50,941 nucleotides of DNA from positions 1 to 50,941 of the forward strand of contig CADBNI010000008.1 in assembly GCA_902795965.1 (NCBI GenBank). Direction: 5' to 3'. The DNA is from an uncultured bacterium (GTDB taxonomy: Bacteria > Cyanobacteriota > Vampirovibrionia > Gastranaerophilales > Gastranaerophilaceae). The position numbers and the translations under genes were made by a program. A model generated the notes under the pieces. It saw only the letters and a program-made list of their open reading frames with translations, had not been told where the DNA came from and searched no databases. Below are positions 6,702-15,340 of the stretch, in pieces; positions within the stretch are counted from its first letter, which is position 1; each line of letters begins with the position of its first letter.

Positions 6702-8144
6702 ATGGACGATTTAAGAGATAAATACGAAGTTGTTATAGGTTTGGAAGTGCATGCCCAACTGAAAACTAAATCAAAGATTTTTGCCCCTGACGGTACTGAA
6801 TTCGGGAAAGAACCGAATTCGGAAACAAGCCCGATTACTCTCGGTATGCCCGGAGTTTTGCCCGTATTGAACAAAGAAGCTGTTAATATGGGAATTTTGA
6901 CGGGGCTTGCATTGAATTGCGAAATTCCCGAAAGATGCAAATTTGACAGAAAACAATATTTCTATCCCGATTTGCCGAAAGGTTATCAAATTTCTCAATA
7001 TGATGAACCCATCTGTGTAAACGGTTATCTTGATATAAAAGGTAAAAGAATCGGCATTACACGTGCGCATTTGGAAGAAGATGCAGGTAAATTGGTTCAC
7101 GCAGGTGCTGACGGAATTGCAGGTTCAAGCTATTCGCTTGTTGACTTAAATCGTGCAGGTACTCCGCTTTTGGAAATCGTATCCGAACCCGACATGAGAA
7201 GTTCCGAAGAAGCAAGAAATTATATGGAAGAACTCAGAAATATCGTCAGATATATCGGAGTTTGTGACGGAAACCTCGAAGAAGGCTCAATGAGATGTGA
7301 TGCCAATATTTCAATTATGCCGAAAGGCTCAAAAACATTCGGTACGCGCGCAGAAATCAAAAACGTAAACAGTTTTTCCGCACTTCAACGTGCTATTGAA
7401 TACGAAATTGACAGACAAATTGAAATTGTTGAAGAAGGCGGCGAAGTTGTTCAAGAAACAAGACTTTGGGATGACAATGCCCGCGAAACCAAATCAATGC
7501 GCGGTAAAGAAGATGCCCACGATTACAGATATTTTCCCGAACCCGATTTGATGCCTTTGAAAATTTCAAGGGAATGGGTTGAAGAAATTAAAAATAAAAT
7601 GCCCGAACTTCCCCAACAAAAACGTGAACGCTATATGAGCCTCGGTTTGAGCGAATATGACGCGTCGGTAATTGTTGAACAAATGGGACTTGCGCTTTTC
7701 TTTGATGAAGTTTTGAAATCGGGTGCATCTCCGAAAATTGCCGTAAACTTTATTATGGGCGAAATTGCGGCTTACTTGAAAGAAGAAAAATTGGAAATTA
7801 CCGATACAAAATTAACACCCGAAAATTTGACCGAATTAATTTCTCTGATTGAAAAAAATACAATTTCAAACAATATCGGAAAACAAATTATCATTGATAT
7901 GATGAAAGACGGTACAAAGGCTTCCAAAATCGTTGAAGAAAGAGGTCTGAGCCAAATCTCCGATACGGGTGCGATAAAAGAAATTGCTCAAAAAGTTGTG
8001 GAAGCTCACCCGAATGAAGTTTCAGCATACAAAAACGGAAAAGTCCAACTTTTGGGATTTTTTGTCGGTCAGGTAATGAAAGAAACCAAAGGCAGAGCTA
8101 ATCCGAAATCGGTTAACGAAATTTTGAAAGAAATTTTAGGATAA
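6702..8144 (+). CDS. gatB: Aspartyl/glutamyl-tRNA(Asn/Gln) amidotransferase subunit B
   Basis: The 480-residue product is the kinase and tRNA-binding subunit of GatCAB, which converts mischarged Glu-tRNA(Gln) or Asp-tRNA(Asn) to the correct aminoacyl-tRNA. It has the GatB signature from the start (YEVVIGLEVHAQLKTKSKIF), the CDRKQYFYPDLPKGYQISQ-like segment here written KFDRKQYFYPDLPKGYQ, EEDAGKLVH, the LVDLNRAGTPLLEIV block and a C-terminal YqeY-like helical tail (about 330-480) ending in KANPKSVNEIL-type sequence. Length is normal. GatA and GatC are not in the window. The start follows GGAG at a good distance. Confidence 0.97.
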   Translation: MDDLRDKYEVVIGLEVHAQLKTKSKIFAPDGTEFGKEPNSETSPITLGMPGVLPVLNKEAVNMGILTGLALNCEIPERCKFDRKQYFYPDLPKGYQISQYDEPICVNGYLDIKGKRIGITRAHLEEDAGKLVHAGADGIAGSSYSLVDLNRAGTPLLEIVSEPDMRSSEEARNYMEELRNIVRYIGVCDGNLEEGSMRCDANISIMPKGSKTFGTRAEIKNVNSFSALQRAIEYEIDRQIEIVEEGGEVVQETRLWDDNARETKSMRGKEDAHDYRYFPEPDLMPLKISREWVEEIKNKMPELPQQKRERYMSLGLSEYDASVIVEQMGLALFFDEVLKSGASPKIAVNFIMGEIAAYLKEEKLEITDTKLTPENLTELISLIEKNTISNNIGKQIIIDMMKDGTKASKIVEERGLSQISDTGAIKEIAQKVVEAHPNEVSAYKNGKVQLLGFFVGQVMKETKGRANPKSVNEILKEILG

Positions 8145-8147
8145 GAT

Positions 8148-8240
8148 GTAACTCCCTCTCCAAGGGGGAGGGTTGGGGGATTAAACCCCCTCTTGAATTT
8201 CTAAGCTCATTATATTCGCTAAGAAATTCTTTCTCTTAGC
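8148..8240. repeat. Composite family A repeat between gatB and the SIS gene
   Basis: CTCCCTCTCC AAGGGGGAGGG is a GC-rich palindrome followed by GTTGGGGGATTAAACCCCC. A second, AT-rich inverted pair follows, GAATTTCTAAG and CTAAGAAATTC, as seen in part at 8-58. No gene is present. Confidence 0.6.
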
Positions 8241-8252
8241 AGGAGAGAATAA

Positions 8253-9314
8253 ATGTTATTCAAACAAAAACAAAAATCGAGTATGGAATGTGAAATCTTT
8301 GAACAGGCGAATGTTCTGGATAACCTTTTGCAAACTCATGTTAACGATAACAACTATATTCTTTTTGATATTCCTGTTGATATAAATAAAGTCGTGCTTG
8401 TTGCAAGCGGTTCGTCTTATCATTGCGCAAGATTTACGGCTGATTTGTTCGGAAATGTTGCACAAATAGAGGCGCGCGCGATTTATTCGAGCGAATTTCT
8501 GTTAAAATCGGTTGTTCCTCATAACAACGATATTTTGTATGTTTTTATTACGCAGTCGGGAGAAACTTCCGATACGAATTCAGCATTGAAAAAAGCTAAA
8601 GAGTTAGGAATGCGTACTCTATGTATTACGAATAAAAAAGGCTCTACGATTTGGGAGGCTTCGGATTTCAAGATAGATTGCCATGCTGGAGAAGAAAAAA
8701 GTATTGCCGCAACAAAGTCACTGACTGCACAAATGCTTTGCTGCACGCTTTTGGTTTTGAAATATGCGGCTCATAAGGGAATTGATATTTCAAAATATAT
8801 TGAGGAGCTGAAAACTCTCGGAGAGTTTGTTAACAAGACTTATGAACTTTATCCGCAGATTAAAAAAGCCGCAAAATTTTTGAGAAAGTATAAAAATATA
8901 GTTGTAACGGCAGACGGAATTTCTTACGCGCTTGCTAAAGAGGCTTCGTTAAAGATTAAAGAAACTTCTTATATCAATGTTTATTCAAATATTTTGGGAG
9001 AATTTATGCACGGTCATGTCGCAGTGTTGAATAACAAACCTGCAATGATTCATATTTCACTTGAAGAATTGAGTTATACCGCTATAAAAAATTTGAATAA
9101 AATCGCCGAGGATTACAATCCGCCATTGACGATTTTGGGGTATTCAAATGAAAAAATTAATACTAAATTTCATATTGATATAAATTGTGAAAGTTCGATT
9201 GTTAAGTCATTTTGCCTTGTGGTTGCTGCGCAAATATTGGCATTGGAGATTGCACTCGCGCTCGGACGTAACGTCGATAAACCCCACGGATTGAATAAAG
9301 TCGTGAAGGTTTAA
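8253..9314 (+). CDS. SIS-domain sugar-phosphate isomerase (GlmS C-terminal-like)
   Basis: The 353-residue protein contains two SIS domains (about 30-160 and 195-340) like the isomerase half of glucosamine-6-phosphate synthase. The phosphate-binding loop is ITQSGETSDT, followed by GEEKSIAATKSLTAQ; the second half has ASLKIKETSYI, GEFMHGHVAVL and the terminal LGRNVDKPHGLNKVVKV. The glutaminase domain is absent, so it should use free ammonia or act as a deaminase or isomerase, like AgaS/FrlB-type proteins. The exact amino sugar cannot be told from sequence. Its stop codon overlaps the convergent pseudopilin stop (TTAA). Confidence 0.85.
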   Translation: MLFKQKQKSSMECEIFEQANVLDNLLQTHVNDNNYILFDIPVDINKVVLVASGSSYHCARFTADLFGNVAQIEARAIYSSEFLLKSVVPHNNDILYVFITQSGETSDTNSALKKAKELGMRTLCITNKKGSTIWEASDFKIDCHAGEEKSIAATKSLTAQMLCCTLLVLKYAAHKGIDISKYIEELKTLGEFVNKTYELYPQIKKAAKFLRKYKNIVVTADGISYALAKEASLKIKETSYINVYSNILGEFMHGHVAVLNNKPAMIHISLEELSYTAIKNLNKIAEDYNPPLTILGYSNEKINTKFHIDINCESSIVKSFCLVVAAQILALEIALALGRNVDKPHGLNKVVKV

Positions 9315-10048
9315 TACGGATAATCTTTTTTCATTTCCCAACCGTCAAGCATTAATAATGCCGTACACCCGTGACGATTAAGTTCATGGCTGTTATTCAA
9401 ATCAGTTTTTGATTTTTTGCATTCAACAGTATTGCCGTCAAAACTGTATCCGTTTAGAATATCTTCGCGTTTTATTCCTTCTATCCAACCGTAAGGCATT
9501 AACTTACCTAATTTTGTATCAAAATAAAAATCACTTTTCCCCATTATACCTTTTTTATTTACTCTAAATAAAACCGCCATGTTATTTCCACCAATAGCAA
9601 AGGCAATGGACACCCCATTAGTTAAATAATATCTTTTGTCGCTTGATGTAATAGCTGCACCGCAATTTCTAACCCCTTCCGAATTTGCTTTACATTCAGT
9701 CATACCTTTAAAATACGGTTCAAGATATTTCTGCATAAAAAGCTCTGTATTTTCTTTATTATTTGCACTTAATGCAAAATCCCAAGATGCAAATTCTCCG
9801 TTATCAACTTCCGAAAGTTGTATCGCCTGCAATATTTGAGAATATGCTTGTTTAGCGCGTGTTGCTGTTACTTTTTTTTGATAATTGTTAATCAGTACGG
9901 GCATGGTTACTGCTGCAACTACACCGATAATACCGAGGGTGATTAGGACTTCGGCTAACGTGAAAGCGACCTTCTTGCCTTCCTGACCTCTGTTCCTACT
10001 GTCTTCACTTAGCTTCTTAGCTGCTTTTTGCTTAGCTTCTTTGTCCAT
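9311..10048 (-). CDS. Pseudopilin-like protein with 28-residue leader
   Basis: This 245-residue protein has an N-terminal basic leader (AKQKAAKKLS, then RGQEGKKVA) followed by FTLAEVLITLGIIGVVAA. The residue before the cleavage point is Ala rather than the usual Gly. The mature part ends with CTALLMLDGWEMKKDYPY, a motif shared with three other pseudopilins here. The final 73 nt of the gene are an exact inverted copy of the end of the 12259-13116 gene. GGAGG precedes the ATG. The promoter is a full sigma-70 consensus. It runs divergently from a MerR-like gene and convergently overlaps the SIS gene by 4 nt. Confidence 0.85.
   Translation of the reverse strand: MDKEAKQKAAKKLSEDSRNRGQEGKKVAFTLAEVLITLGIIGVVAAVTMPVLINNYQKKVTATRAKQAYSQILQAIQLSEVDNGEFASWDFALSANNKENTELFMQKYLEPYFKGMTECKANSEGVRNCGAAITSSDKRYYLTNGVSIAFAIGGNNMAVLFRVNKKGIMGKSDFYFDTKLGKLMPYGWIEGIKREDILNGYSFDGNTVECKKSKTDLNNSHELNRHGCTALLMLDGWEMKKDYPY
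9315..9387 (-). repeat. 73-bp exact inverted repeat (copy 1)
   Basis: The reverse complement of this stretch is identical to 13040-13112. Homology continues less exactly further into both genes. Both copies encode the conserved C-terminus of a pseudopilin, from the Met-, Glu- or Leu-Asn-Arg-His-Gly stretch to the final Pro codons. Confidence 0.9.
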
Positions 10049-10067
10049 AATCTGTCCTCCATATCTT

Positions 10068-10103
10068 AGTTATAATTATAACTAATTAATTTAAACTTGT
10101 CAA
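10068..10103 (-). promoter_or_regulatory. Consensus promoter plus 16-bp palindrome of pseudopilin 9311-10048
   Basis: On the minus strand TTGACA (10103-10098), 17 nt, TATAAT (10080-10075). A perfect 16-bp palindrome, AGTTATAATTATAACT (10068-10083), covers the -10 box and is a good candidate operator. Confidence 0.8.
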
Positions 10104-10182
10104 TATTTTTATAAAAAATATTAATTTACCTAATTTATTAACATGTAAAAATCTCGTAAAATAGCAGAAACAGGAAAATTTT

Positions 10183-10554
10183 ATGTTAATTGATGAAAAC
10201 AAACCGTTTTATAGCGTTGTTCAGGTTGCAGAGTTGTTGGGTATCAGTGCCGACAGACTCAGAACTTATGATGAAGAATATCTTGTGGCTCCTTCAAGAG
10301 AAAAAAATAACAAAAGGTTATATTCTCAGCTTGATATTGAATGGCTTCAAAATCTCAGGAAACTTATTTCCAAAAATAAAATGAATATTTTTGCATTCAA
10401 AATTGTTTTGACTATGTTGTATAATATGTCCGATAATGAGTTTGATAAAATTTTACGCAGCGAAAAAGACGAAGTTTGGAGTGTTTTAAACGAAATGAAA
10501 CAAAACCCGAATTACGAAAAATTGAAAAATTATTATCACCCCGTTACCTACTAA
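10183..10554 (+). CDS. MerR-family transcriptional regulator
   Basis: The 123-residue product has an N-terminal MerR winged helix (about 8-75): YSVVQVAELLGISADRLRTY, then RLYSQLDIEWLQNLRKLI. The C-terminal part is short and lacks the metal-binding cysteines of MerR or CueR. The start has AGGA a few bases upstream. It is divergent from the pseudopilin at 9311-10048, as XRE genes are at the other pseudopilin loci, and directly upstream of the S41 protease. Either could be its target. Confidence 0.85.
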   Translation: MLIDENKPFYSVVQVAELLGISADRLRTYDEEYLVAPSREKNNKRLYSQLDIEWLQNLRKLISKNKMNIFAFKIVLTMLYNMSDNEFDKILRSEKDEVWSVLNEMKQNPNYEKLKNYYHPVTY

Positions 10555-10583
10555 AAAAGTATATTGATTATGAAAATTCCTTG

Positions 10584-11828
10584 ATGTTAAATATTCGTAT
10601 GAAACGTTACAAGTTGTTTATTTTCATATTTATTGTTGCGGCTTTGTTTGCTTTGAACAAGCTGTTTTTGAATAACGGTATTGTCGAGGTTCAGGACGAA
10701 ATGACCGATCATACTCAGGTTTCGTCACAAAAACTCTTTGATAATACGTGGAAAACAATTCGCGATAATTATTATGATGCGGATTTGAATAAACAAAACT
10801 GGTATCGTTGGAAAGACAGATATCACGGTAAAATTAAGACCGATGAAGACGCTAAAGTCGCTATTGATACCATGCTTTCAAGTCTTAACGATCCGTATTC
10901 AAGATATATGAACAAATCCGAATATCTTGATCAAAATAATTCAATAAATTCCAAAATTACGGGTATCGGTGTAAATATTGCCTCCGTTGCGGGAAAAATT
11001 CATGTTGTGAACGTTATGGAAGGTACTCCCGCACAGTTTGCAAATATTTTGCCTGATGATATTATTCTTTCGGTTGACGGAAAAGAGGTTAACGGGCTTT
11101 CACTTTCAGAAGTTGCAAATCTCGTCAGAGGCCCTGAAAACAGCTTTGTTAATATTACTGTTTTGCGCAGTAACGACAAGTTGACAAAACGTGTTATGCG
11201 AAAAGAAATAAAAATTAAAACCGTAAAAAGTTCGGTTATTGATAAAAATATCGGTTATATTAGAATTTCAAGTTTTATCGGCTCTACAACTCCGAACGAG
11301 TTTTTGGAGGCTCTTGAAAAAACTAAAAATACCGCGGGGTTAATCCTTGATTTGCGCGGAAATACGGGCGGGCTTTTGCCGAATGCGGTGTTTATTGCAA
11401 ATTTGTTTATTCCGAGCGGGAATATTGTCAGTATTGTTGGCAGAAACGGCTATAAATACGATATAAACGCGCAGGATACCGAATTTAGTATAAACAAACC
11501 CACTATCGTTCTTGTTGACGGAAGTTCGGCAAGTGCAAGCGAAATCCTTTCCGGTGCTTTGAAAGATTATAATAAGGCAAAACTTTTGGGTACAAGAACC
11601 TACGGAAAAGGTATGGTTCAAAAGATTATTCCGATGCCGAACGAAACGGGTTTGAATTTGACGATTGCAAAATATTTGACCCCGAACGGTAATGATATTA
11701 ATAAAAAAGGGATTGAACCCGATATCCCCGTTGAATTTAGTATAAAAGACGTTAAAACAAATAATGATGCTCAGCTCCAAGCGGCAAAAACAGCACTGCA
11801 AAAAATGACTTTGGGTAATAATCAGTAA
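10584..11828 (+). CDS. S41-family C-terminal processing protease (CtpA/Prc type)
   Basis: This is a periplasmic or membrane-anchored serine protease that cleaves near the C-termini of substrates. A single N-terminal membrane segment (FIFIFIVAALFALNKLFL) is followed by a helical region with LNDPYSRYMNKSEY, a PDZ domain (about residues 120-200, with GIGVNIA and DDIILSVDGKEV), and the S41 catalytic domain: GLILDLRGNTGGLL, then VDGSSASASEI containing the catalytic Ser, then TYGKGMVQ with the Lys. The length is about 415 residues. The start is uncertain: 10584 and 10599 are both in frame and have no clear binding site. An upstream TTG at 10476 lies within the MerR gene and is unlikely. Confidence 0.92.
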   Translation: MLNIRMKRYKLFIFIFIVAALFALNKLFLNNGIVEVQDEMTDHTQVSSQKLFDNTWKTIRDNYYDADLNKQNWYRWKDRYHGKIKTDEDAKVAIDTMLSSLNDPYSRYMNKSEYLDQNNSINSKITGIGVNIASVAGKIHVVNVMEGTPAQFANILPDDIILSVDGKEVNGLSLSEVANLVRGPENSFVNITVLRSNDKLTKRVMRKEIKIKTVKSSVIDKNIGYIRISSFIGSTTPNEFLEALEKTKNTAGLILDLRGNTGGLLPNAVFIANLFIPSGNIVSIVGRNGYKYDINAQDTEFSINKPTIVLVDGSSASASEILSGALKDYNKAKLLGTRTYGKGMVQKIIPMPNETGLNLTIAKYLTPNGNDINKKGIEPDIPVEFSIKDVKTNNDAQLQAAKTALQKMTLGNNQ

Positions 11829-12139
11829 TCTTCAATAATTGCACTCAAAATTTTGTGGAATGTGCCTATGTGTTTAGGATTTTGTGTAAGCATTGTTATG
11901 ATTTTGTTCAAATTTTCATCTGCGGGAAACAAAAACAATTCTGTCGGAGATATGTCAAAATAATTAATTATTTTTATAACGGTTTTCAGTTGAGGAAAAC
12001 TTTTTCCGTTTTCTATCCTGTTAAGGTTATGAGGCTCTAAATCAATAGCCTCTGCAAGCTCACTTTGAGTAAGTTTTCGCATTTTTCTGAGATTTTTAAT
12101 GCTTTTGCCAAATTCCGTTTTAAAATCTTCCTCTTGCAT
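11822..12139 (-). CDS. XRE-family HTH regulator beside pseudopilin 12259
   Basis: The 105-residue protein has a Cro/C1-type HTH at about 8-65: FGKSIKNLRKMRKLTQSELA, then LEPHNLNRIENGKSFP. The C-terminus is short and helical. The gene has a TAAAAT -10 box exactly 6 nt before the ATG and no binding site. It ends in a 7-nt convergent overlap with the protease gene and is divergent from the pseudopilin at 12259, which it probably regulates. Confidence 0.88.
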   Translation of the reverse strand: MQEEDFKTEFGKSIKNLRKMRKLTQSELAEAIDLEPHNLNRIENGKSFPQLKTVIKIINYFDISPTELFLFPADENLNKIITMLTQNPKHIGTFHKILSAIIEDY

Positions 12140-12145
12140 AAGAAA

Positions 12146-12151
12146 ATTTTA
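12146..12151 (-). promoter_or_regulatory. -10 box of XRE gene, leaderless geometry
   Basis: Minus-strand TAAAAT, then 6 nt, then ATG (12139-12137). No Shine-Dalgarno sequence. Confidence 0.6.
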
Positions 12152-12205
12152 GAGAACATAAAAATAAATATAAATACCGAATAACGATAATATAAAAGCA
12201 TAATC

Positions 12206-12235
12206 TTGACAAATAATACTGTTATATGGTATAAT
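12206..12235 (+). promoter_or_regulatory. Consensus sigma-70 promoter of pseudopilin 12259
   Basis: TTGACA (12206-12211), an 18-nt spacer and TATAAT (12230-12235) with TGG before the -10. Confidence 0.85.
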
Positions 12236-12258
12236 GAAATAAAATGGAGGATAAATTT

Positions 12259-13116
12259 ATGCGTAAATTAAATGAGATTACTACGCGTTCTGCGAACGCT
12301 CGTAATGACAATAATATCTTGTGCACCGGTAACAGACATACTTCTAAAACAAATTCCTCCCCTATGGGGAGGTTAGGTGGGGGTTCAATTTTACCTGATA
12401 ATAGCTATACCTCTATACATCCTTACCTCTATACCTCTAAAAAGAAAGCTGCCTTCACCCTCGCCGAAGTCCTAATCACCCTCGGTATTATCGGTGTAGT
12501 TGCGGCTATGACAATTCCGACACTTATTCAAAATTACAATAAAAAGGTTGCTGCGGTTCGTGCCAAAAAAGCGTACAATGAATTGAGTCAGGCTATTGAA
12601 TTATCAAAAATTGATAACGGTGAAATGAGTACATGGGATTACCCGCAAGATTATGCTATTCAATCAACCAAAGATTTTGTTGACAAATATATAAAACCTT
12701 ACTATAAAGATTTACGTCCGTGTTCTGAAGGTCTTGATGATAAATGCGGATCTACCGTCGCAGCACTTGGGGCAAATTATATTTTGTCTAACGGTACAAG
12801 TATTGCAATTCGTGCTACATTTCCTAATAGGCATTATTTTATTGTTGTTATTGATACAAATAATGCGACCAAGCCCAATGTGTTAGGGAAAGATGCATTC
12901 AGCTTTGACACGAAAACAGGAAAATTAATGCCGCAAGGGTGGTTTAACGGATTAAAAAAAGAAGATATTTTAAACGGATACAGTTTTGAGGGATATACTT
13001 TTGAATGCAAAAAATCAAAAACGGACTTGAATAATAGCTATGAACTTAATCGTCACGGGTGTACGGCATTATTAATGCTTGACGGTTGGGAAATGAAAAA
13101 AGATTATCCGTACTAA
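12259..13116 (+). CDS. Pseudopilin-like protein with 65-residue repeat-derived leader
   Basis: The start is the ATG at 12259 because GGAGG (12246-12250) lies 8 nt upstream; an in-frame ATG at 12244 overlaps that site. The 285-residue product has 65 residues before FTLAEVLITLGIIGVVAA, with Ala at -1 of the predicted cleavage point. This leader is built from three intergenic repeat types: NEITTRSANARND (family D), a GC-rich family A palindrome (NSSPMGRLGGG) and a family C tandem (YTSIHPYLYTS). The mature part ends CTALLMLDGWEMKKDYPY and closely matches the 9311 gene over its last 100 nt. The gene pairs with a divergent XRE regulator. Confidence 0.85.
   Translation: MRKLNEITTRSANARNDNNILCTGNRHTSKTNSSPMGRLGGGSILPDNSYTSIHPYLYTSKKKAAFTLAEVLITLGIIGVVAAMTIPTLIQNYNKKVAAVRAKKAYNELSQAIELSKIDNGEMSTWDYPQDYAIQSTKDFVDKYIKPYYKDLRPCSEGLDDKCGSTVAALGANYILSNGTSIAIRATFPNRHYFIVVIDTNNATKPNVLGKDAFSFDTKTGKLMPQGWFNGLKKEDILNGYSFEGYTFECKKSKTDLNNSYELNRHGCTALLMLDGWEMKKDYPY
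12268..12450. repeat. Repeat mosaic inside pseudopilin leader
   Basis: Three repeat families lie in succession and in frame. A family D stretch around GAGATTACTACGCG comes first (also 16555-16600). A family A palindrome, CCTCCCCTATGGGGAGG, is at about 12356-12373. Family C TATACCTC units are at about 12405-12445. All also occur outside genes in this window. Confidence 0.75.
13040..13112 (+). repeat. 73-bp exact inverted repeat (copy 2)
   Basis: Identical to the reverse complement of 9315-9387. The two copies face each other across a 3.65-kb segment holding the rest of both pseudopilin genes, MerR, the protease and XRE. Confidence 0.9.
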
Positions 13117-13189
13117 TTAAATTTATGTAAAGATAGTGGCAATAAAATATTTATAATGTATAATTATCTCGTTAGATTGAGGATAAATT

Positions 13190-13981
13190 ATGCAGGATTC
13201 TGATAAAAGAGCAATAAAAAACATAGATTTTAATATTGATTTGGCGCAAAGTTTCGGAATATACAAGAATACGAGCGAATTTGACCTTTTGGATTATGCA
13301 AGTTCCGTTAATATTTCCTGCGGATTTCATGCGGGCGATCCGATGACAATTCGCAATGCGCTTTTAAGGGCTAAGGAACGAAATGTAGTTGTCGGGGCGC
13401 ATATCGGATTTGACGATATTCAAGGGTTCGGGTATCACGATATGGAGCTTGATGAAGATGAAATTGAGGCGCTTGTTGTTTATCAGGTCGGTGCTTTAAT
13501 GTCGTTTGCAAAGACTTTTAATATGGAAATCGAACATGTTCGTCCGCACGGTGCTATGTACAAAAAATGTGCAACGGATTTCGGGTTTGCATGTTCAGTT
13601 GCAAATGCGATAAAAAAATGTTCAAAATGGCTTGTATATTATGGTGCTTCGGGTGAAATTACCGAAAAAACGGGAGAACTTATTAATATTCCCGTTGCGC
13701 ATGAAATATGCCTCGAAAAAATGTATAACGTTGACGGTACGGTAAATACCGTTGCGCGTGACAGTGAAAATACGGAAATGGAAATTCAAAGGCTTAAACA
13801 ACTCCTTCAATATTCGCAAGTATCAAATGTTGAGGGCGGAAAAACGGTTGTAAAAGCCGATACAATTCATTTTACAAACAGACTTTCAAATTCTTTGGAA
13901 CTGATAAAACAGGCAAAAGGGGTTGTTGAACCCGTTCCCGTTAATTACAAAAACGCTTGTTTGTCAGGCTGGGTGGAGTAA
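13190..13981 (+). CDS. pxpA: LamB/YcsF family protein, 5-oxoprolinase subunit A-like
   Basis: The 263-residue product matches the PxpA family: FNIDLAQSFG in place of DLNCDLGESFG, NISCGFHAGDPMTIRNAL, VVVGAHIGFDDIQGFG, VVYQVGALMSFAK and EHVRPHGAMYKKC. PxpA, with PxpB and PxpC, hydrolyses 5-oxoproline to glutamate using ATP. Neither PxpB nor PxpC lies nearby, and the first Asp-Cys-Asp-Leu-Gly-Glu block is altered, so activity on 5-oxoproline cannot be taken for granted. GAGG precedes the ATG. The gene is only 3 nt from yvcK and probably co-transcribed. Confidence 0.85.
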   Translation: MQDSDKRAIKNIDFNIDLAQSFGIYKNTSEFDLLDYASSVNISCGFHAGDPMTIRNALLRAKERNVVVGAHIGFDDIQGFGYHDMELDEDEIEALVVYQVGALMSFAKTFNMEIEHVRPHGAMYKKCATDFGFACSVANAIKKCSKWLVYYGASGEITEKTGELINIPVAHEICLEKMYNVDGTVNTVARDSENTEMEIQRLKQLLQYSQVSNVEGGKTVVKADTIHFTNRLSNSLELIKQAKGVVEPVPVNYKNACLSGWVE

Positions 13982-13984
13982 ATT

Positions 13985-15340
13985 ATGGTGATTAAAAATA
14001 TAAGAAAAAGTATGAAAATGCCTGAAGATATGATGTGGCTTGTCCCCGGATTACAGGTAAAAAGATGGTTCGCATTGATATTTTTGGGTGCGGTTATGAT
14101 GACACTCGGTATATTGATATTGTTTGATATCAAGCCGATTTTTTATACAATGGAATTTATCCGAAAAATTGCAATGAATATTTCAACCGAATGGCTTGCT
14201 TTTGCTATTGTTATGTTCGGGGCGGGATTTTTCTTTAAAGGCTGGCAAAAAACCAACCTTTCCATGCTTGATGAAACCAATAATCATTCGTTATTGGAAA
14301 ATCTTTACAGACGCAGAAAACTTAATCGCGGGCCGAAAATTGTTGCGGTTGGCGGAGGTACGGGACTTTCAATGCTTCTTCGCGGAATAAAACATATTAC
14401 GAATAATATTACCGCAGTTGTTACCGTTGGTGATGACGGCGGAAGTTCGGGCAGATTGCGTGAAGAAATGGGTGTTTTGCCACCCGGAGATATAAGAAAC
14501 TGTATCGCGGCACTTGCTGATGATGAAGATTTGATTACCAAGCTGTTTCAGTATCGTTTTAAAGCAGGTGAAGGGCTTGAGGGTCACAGTTTCGGAAACC
14601 TCTTTTTGACAGCTCTTTGTGCAATTACCGGTGATTTGGTTCGTGCGGTAAAAGAATCCTCAAATGTTCTTTCCATTCGCGGACGCGTTTTGCCTTCAAC
14701 TCTTGACGATATGAAGTTGGTTGCCGAAATGGAGGACGGAAGAATTATTCATGGGGAATCTAATATCCCCGAGGCTAACGGTAAGATTAAAAGATTGTTT
14801 ACCGATCCGCAAAATTGTAAGGCACTTGATGATGTTCTTACCGCAATAAAAGATGCGGATTTGATTATTTTAGGACCGGGAAGCCTTTATACAAGTGTTA
14901 TTCCAAATCTTTTGATAAGTGAGATTTCACAAGAAATTTCAAAATCGAATGCAAAAAAGATTTATGTCTGCAATATTATGACCCAGCCGGGAGAAACTGA
15001 CGGTTATGCTGTTTCCGATCACGTAAACGCATTGATGCGCCATGCGGGCAGTCGTAATATTATTGATACGGTTTTGGTTAATGACTTTTTACCTGCCAAT
15101 CCTTCGCAGAAATATCAAATGTCGGGTTCTTATCCCGTAAAACTTGATGTTGAAAATGTTAAAAAAGCAGGTGTTAAAATATTCTCCAAAAAACTTATTG
15201 AAGATAATAAAGAAGGTTTGATAAGACACAGTTCAAATCGTGTTGCGCGTGCAATTTACTACTGGTACAGAAAAGAGCTTAAGAGCGAAAAAGGATTTTT
15301 TCGTAAAGAGGCGGAAAAAGAATTATGCCTAAAAAAATAA
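13985..15340 (+). CDS. yvcK: YvcK/CofD-like protein with N-terminal membrane anchor
   Basis: The 451-residue protein is a member of the gluconeogenesis-factor family (CofD-like fold, binds UDP-sugars in Bacillus and affects cell-wall metabolism). Two N-terminal hydrophobic segments (about 28-48 and 68-86) precede the domain; the domain begins GPKIVAVGGGTGLSMLLRG and continues TVGDDGGSSGRLR, LPPGDIRNC, GHSFGNLFLTAL, ILGPGSLYTSVIPNLL and MTQPGETDGY. Cyanobacterial relatives also carry such membrane parts. GGAG lies upstream. It overlaps panB by 16 nt. Confidence 0.92.
   Translation: MVIKNIRKSMKMPEDMMWLVPGLQVKRWFALIFLGAVMMTLGILILFDIKPIFYTMEFIRKIAMNISTEWLAFAIVMFGAGFFFKGWQKTNLSMLDETNNHSLLENLYRRRKLNRGPKIVAVGGGTGLSMLLRGIKHITNNITAVVTVGDDGGSSGRLREEMGVLPPGDIRNCIAALADDEDLITKLFQYRFKAGEGLEGHSFGNLFLTALCAITGDLVRAVKESSNVLSIRGRVLPSTLDDMKLVAEMEDGRIIHGESNIPEANGKIKRLFTDPQNCKALDDVLTAIKDADLIILGPGSLYTSVIPNLLISEISQEISKSNAKKIYVCNIMTQPGETDGYAVSDHVNALMRHAGSRNIIDTVLVNDFLPANPSQKYQMSGSYPVKLDVENVKKAGVKIFSKKLIEDNKEGLIRHSSNRVARAIYYWYRKELKSEKGFFRKEAEKELCLKK

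Noticed and set aside
10476-10583. Upstream TTG start of the S41 protease
   Set aside because: It would overlap the MerR gene by 79 nt and add a non-signal sequence before the membrane anchor; starts at 10584 or 10599 fit better.
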